Of a DNA stretch of 16,532 nucleotides, positions 15,438-16,532 are shown piece by piece. Location of the stretch: the NCBI GenBank assembly GCA_021804455.1, contig JAJZHT010000006.1, positions 1 to 16,532 on the forward strand. The letters run 5' to 3'. How positions within the stretch are numbered: position 1 is the stretch's first letter; each line of letters begins with the position of its first letter. Below the pieces are notes generated by a model. It searched no databases. It had not been told where the DNA came from and saw only the letters and a program-made list of their open reading frames with translations. The translations under genes were made by a program, and so were the position numbers. Origin of the DNA: Pseudomonadota bacterium (lineage in GTDB: Bacteria; Pseudomonadota; Alphaproteobacteria; Paracaedibacterales; CAIULA01).

Positions 15438-16532
15438 GTGCCAAAATTAACTAAAGCGATCATAGATTATAGCTCTCCAAAAGAAAAGAATTATATCATC
15501 TGGGATACGGAGATCAAAGGGTTTGGGTGTCAGATTTTAAAAAGTGGAAGCAAAAAAACATACGTCTTTTATTATTGGTCACCTCTTACCAAAAAGAAGG
15601 GATATATCAAAATTGGCTGCCACGGAAACATTACTGTTGATTTTGCCAGGAATGCAGCCAAGAAGCTAGCTGCTACTGTTGCCTCAGGCATTGATCCAAA
15701 AAAAGAGAAAGAAGAGAAAATACTAGAAGAAAAACAGTCCATCCTTTTTTCTGATTTCTTTGATGTCTTCAAAAACAAACATATCCTTGTTGCTTACAAG
15801 GACAAAGGAAGGAATAATGTAAATTATACTAAAACTCACATTCTTCCTTTTTTTGGTCAAAAAAGATTAGACGCTATTACTTCTAAAGACATTCGAGATT
15901 TTCTTGACTCAATGGCTCATATAACCACCACAGCCAATCGCTGTTTTGCTTTGTTAAGCATGGCTTTCAAAAAAGCGGAAGATTGGGGATATTTACCCCC
16001 TCGAAACAATCCTTGCACAGGAGTGAACAAATATAAGGAAAACAAGAAACAACGCTTTTTAAATGACACTGAACTGAAAAGACTTGAAGATTCATTAATA
16101 CAGCAGCTTAAAGAACAATCTTCCTCTTACTGTACTGTTAATGCAATTTTCCTAGCATTATATACAGGTTGTAGAATCGGAGAAATTTTGAACCTAAAAT
16201 GGGAAAATGTTCATATAAAAGATCGTTATATTCATTTGCCAGATACGAAGACTGGAGAAGGCGCTCGCCCCTTAAATCAAAAAGCTATTGATCTACTAAG
16301 TTCCATGATTCGTAAGGAAGATAATCCTTATGTTTTTTATGGTAAAATCCCTAATCAGCCAATTAGTGAAGTCAAAGCAGCTTGGAAGACCATTTTAAAG
16401 AGGGCTGGCATTAAAGACTTCCGTATTCACGATCTCCGTCATTCTTTTGCCAGCTTTGCCTTAAAGAAGGGTGTGCCCCTTGTTCATGTCTCCAAACTCC
16501 TAGGTCATCGCAATATTGCCACCACCATGCGC
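15438..16532 (+). CDS. P4-type tyrosine recombinase/integrase, C-terminus cut by window end
   Basis: 365 codons are open to the window edge. The GTG at 15438 is the only reasonable start: an in-frame TAA lies two codons upstream and the next Met is residue 159. Residues about 1-95 form the arm-type DNA-binding domain of P4-like integrases (DTEIKGFG.., then LGxxG-like IGCHGNITVDFARNAAKKLA and GIDP). About 102-195 is the SAM-like core-binding domain. The catalytic domain follows with Arg246 (TGCRIGEI), Lys271 (DTKTGEG), His331 and Arg334 (RIHDLRHSFAS) and His357 (LLGHRNIATTMR). The nucleophilic Tyr is expected immediately after the last visible residue. No frameshift or missing visible catalytic residue, so it looks functional as far as it goes. 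It reads away from the att site, opposite to the ribosomal operon. Ribosome-binding site is weak (AGAAG). Confidence 0.95.
   Translation, partial: MPKLTKAIIDYSSPKEKNYIIWDTEIKGFGCQILKSGSKKTYVFYYWSPLTKKKGYIKIGCHGNITVDFARNAAKKLAATVASGIDPKKEKEEKILEEKQSILFSDFFDVFKNKHILVAYKDKGRNNVNYTKTHILPFFGQKRLDAITSKDIRDFLDSMAHITTTANRCFALLSMAFKKAEDWGYLPPRNNPCTGVNKYKENKKQRFLNDTELKRLEDSLIQQLKEQSSSYCTVNAIFLALYTGCRIGEILNLKWENVHIKDRYIHLPDTKTGEGARPLNQKAIDLLSSMIRKEDNPYVFYGKIPNQPISEVKAAWKTILKRAGIKDFRIHDLRHSFASFALKKGVPLVHVSKLLGHRNIATTMR

Larger units (their letters stand above)
15271..16532. mobile_element. End of an integrative element (island or prophage), partial
   Basis: Everything to the right of the tRNA-Tyr breakpoint appears foreign to the ribosomal operon. 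It holds about 167 bp of non-coding AT-rich DNA followed by an integrase gene on the opposite strand that reads off the window. A sampled stretch of the integrase (16021-16080) is 30% G+C against 40% in an rplB sample. The element's size, cargo and other end are not visible. Whether it is a prophage, an ICE or a genomic island cannot be told. Confidence 0.75.

Noticed and set aside
15572..15778. 68-codon minus-strand open frame inside the integrase gene
   Set aside because: A shadow of the integrase reading frame with no supporting signals.

Overview
The window is the main ribosomal-protein cluster of an alphaproteobacterium, joined at its right edge to the end of an integrative element. Three things point to Alphaproteobacteria. 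The gene order runs secY-adk-rpsM-rpsK-rpoA-rplQ followed by a Do/HtrA protease, with no rpmJ between secY and rpsM. EF-Tu and the ribosomal proteins read as alphaproteobacterial. A tRNA-Tyr/tRNA-Gly pair sits directly ahead of tuf, which is followed at once by rpsJ; this arrangement was described for Rickettsia prowazekii. The DNA is moderately AT-rich (about 40% G+C in a sampled rplB stretch), which would suit an intracellular lineage such as Rickettsiales or Holosporales. That placement is an inference, not proven.

Layout, in the direction of transcription (minus strand, right to left). At 15213-15270 is a 3' fragment of tRNA-Tyr, then an intact tRNA-Gly(UCC) at 15133-15206, then tuf. The S10 block follows: rpsJ, rplC, rplD, rplW, rplB, rpsS, rplV, rpsC, rplP, rpmC, rpsQ. 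Next is the spc block: rplN, rplX, rplE, rpsN, rpsH, rplF, rplR, rpsE, rpmD, rplO, secY. Last is the alpha block: adk, rpsM, rpsK, rpoA, rplQ. Gaps are mostly 1-30 nt with a few start/stop overlaps and no convincing internal terminator, so the 28 protein genes from tuf to rplQ look like one very long transcription unit. At the left edge, 70 nt after rplQ, is the N-terminal third of a periplasmic HtrA/Do serine protease.

Right end (15271-16532). Sequence matching tRNA-Tyr stops inside the anticodon stem and is replaced by unrelated AT-rich DNA. A P4-type tyrosine-recombinase gene starts 168 bp further on and reads off the window; its last visible codon lies just before the expected catalytic tyrosine. 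The natural reading is that an island or prophage has integrated into tRNA-Tyr at its anticodon loop. It has separated the 5' half of the tRNA, and whatever promoter lay upstream, from the tuf/ribosomal-protein operon. An intact tRNA-Tyr should then exist at the far end of the element, and the operon may now be driven by a promoter at the element junction.

The genes supply translation (21 ribosomal proteins of the S10 and spc blocks plus S13, S11 and L17, and EF-Tu), the RNA polymerase alpha subunit, the SecY translocon channel, adenylate kinase and an envelope protease. The core genes are ordinary. The unusual points are the broken tRNA-Tyr and its integrase, the possible takeover of the operon promoter, and a tuf gene whose codon usage differs sharply from its neighbours.
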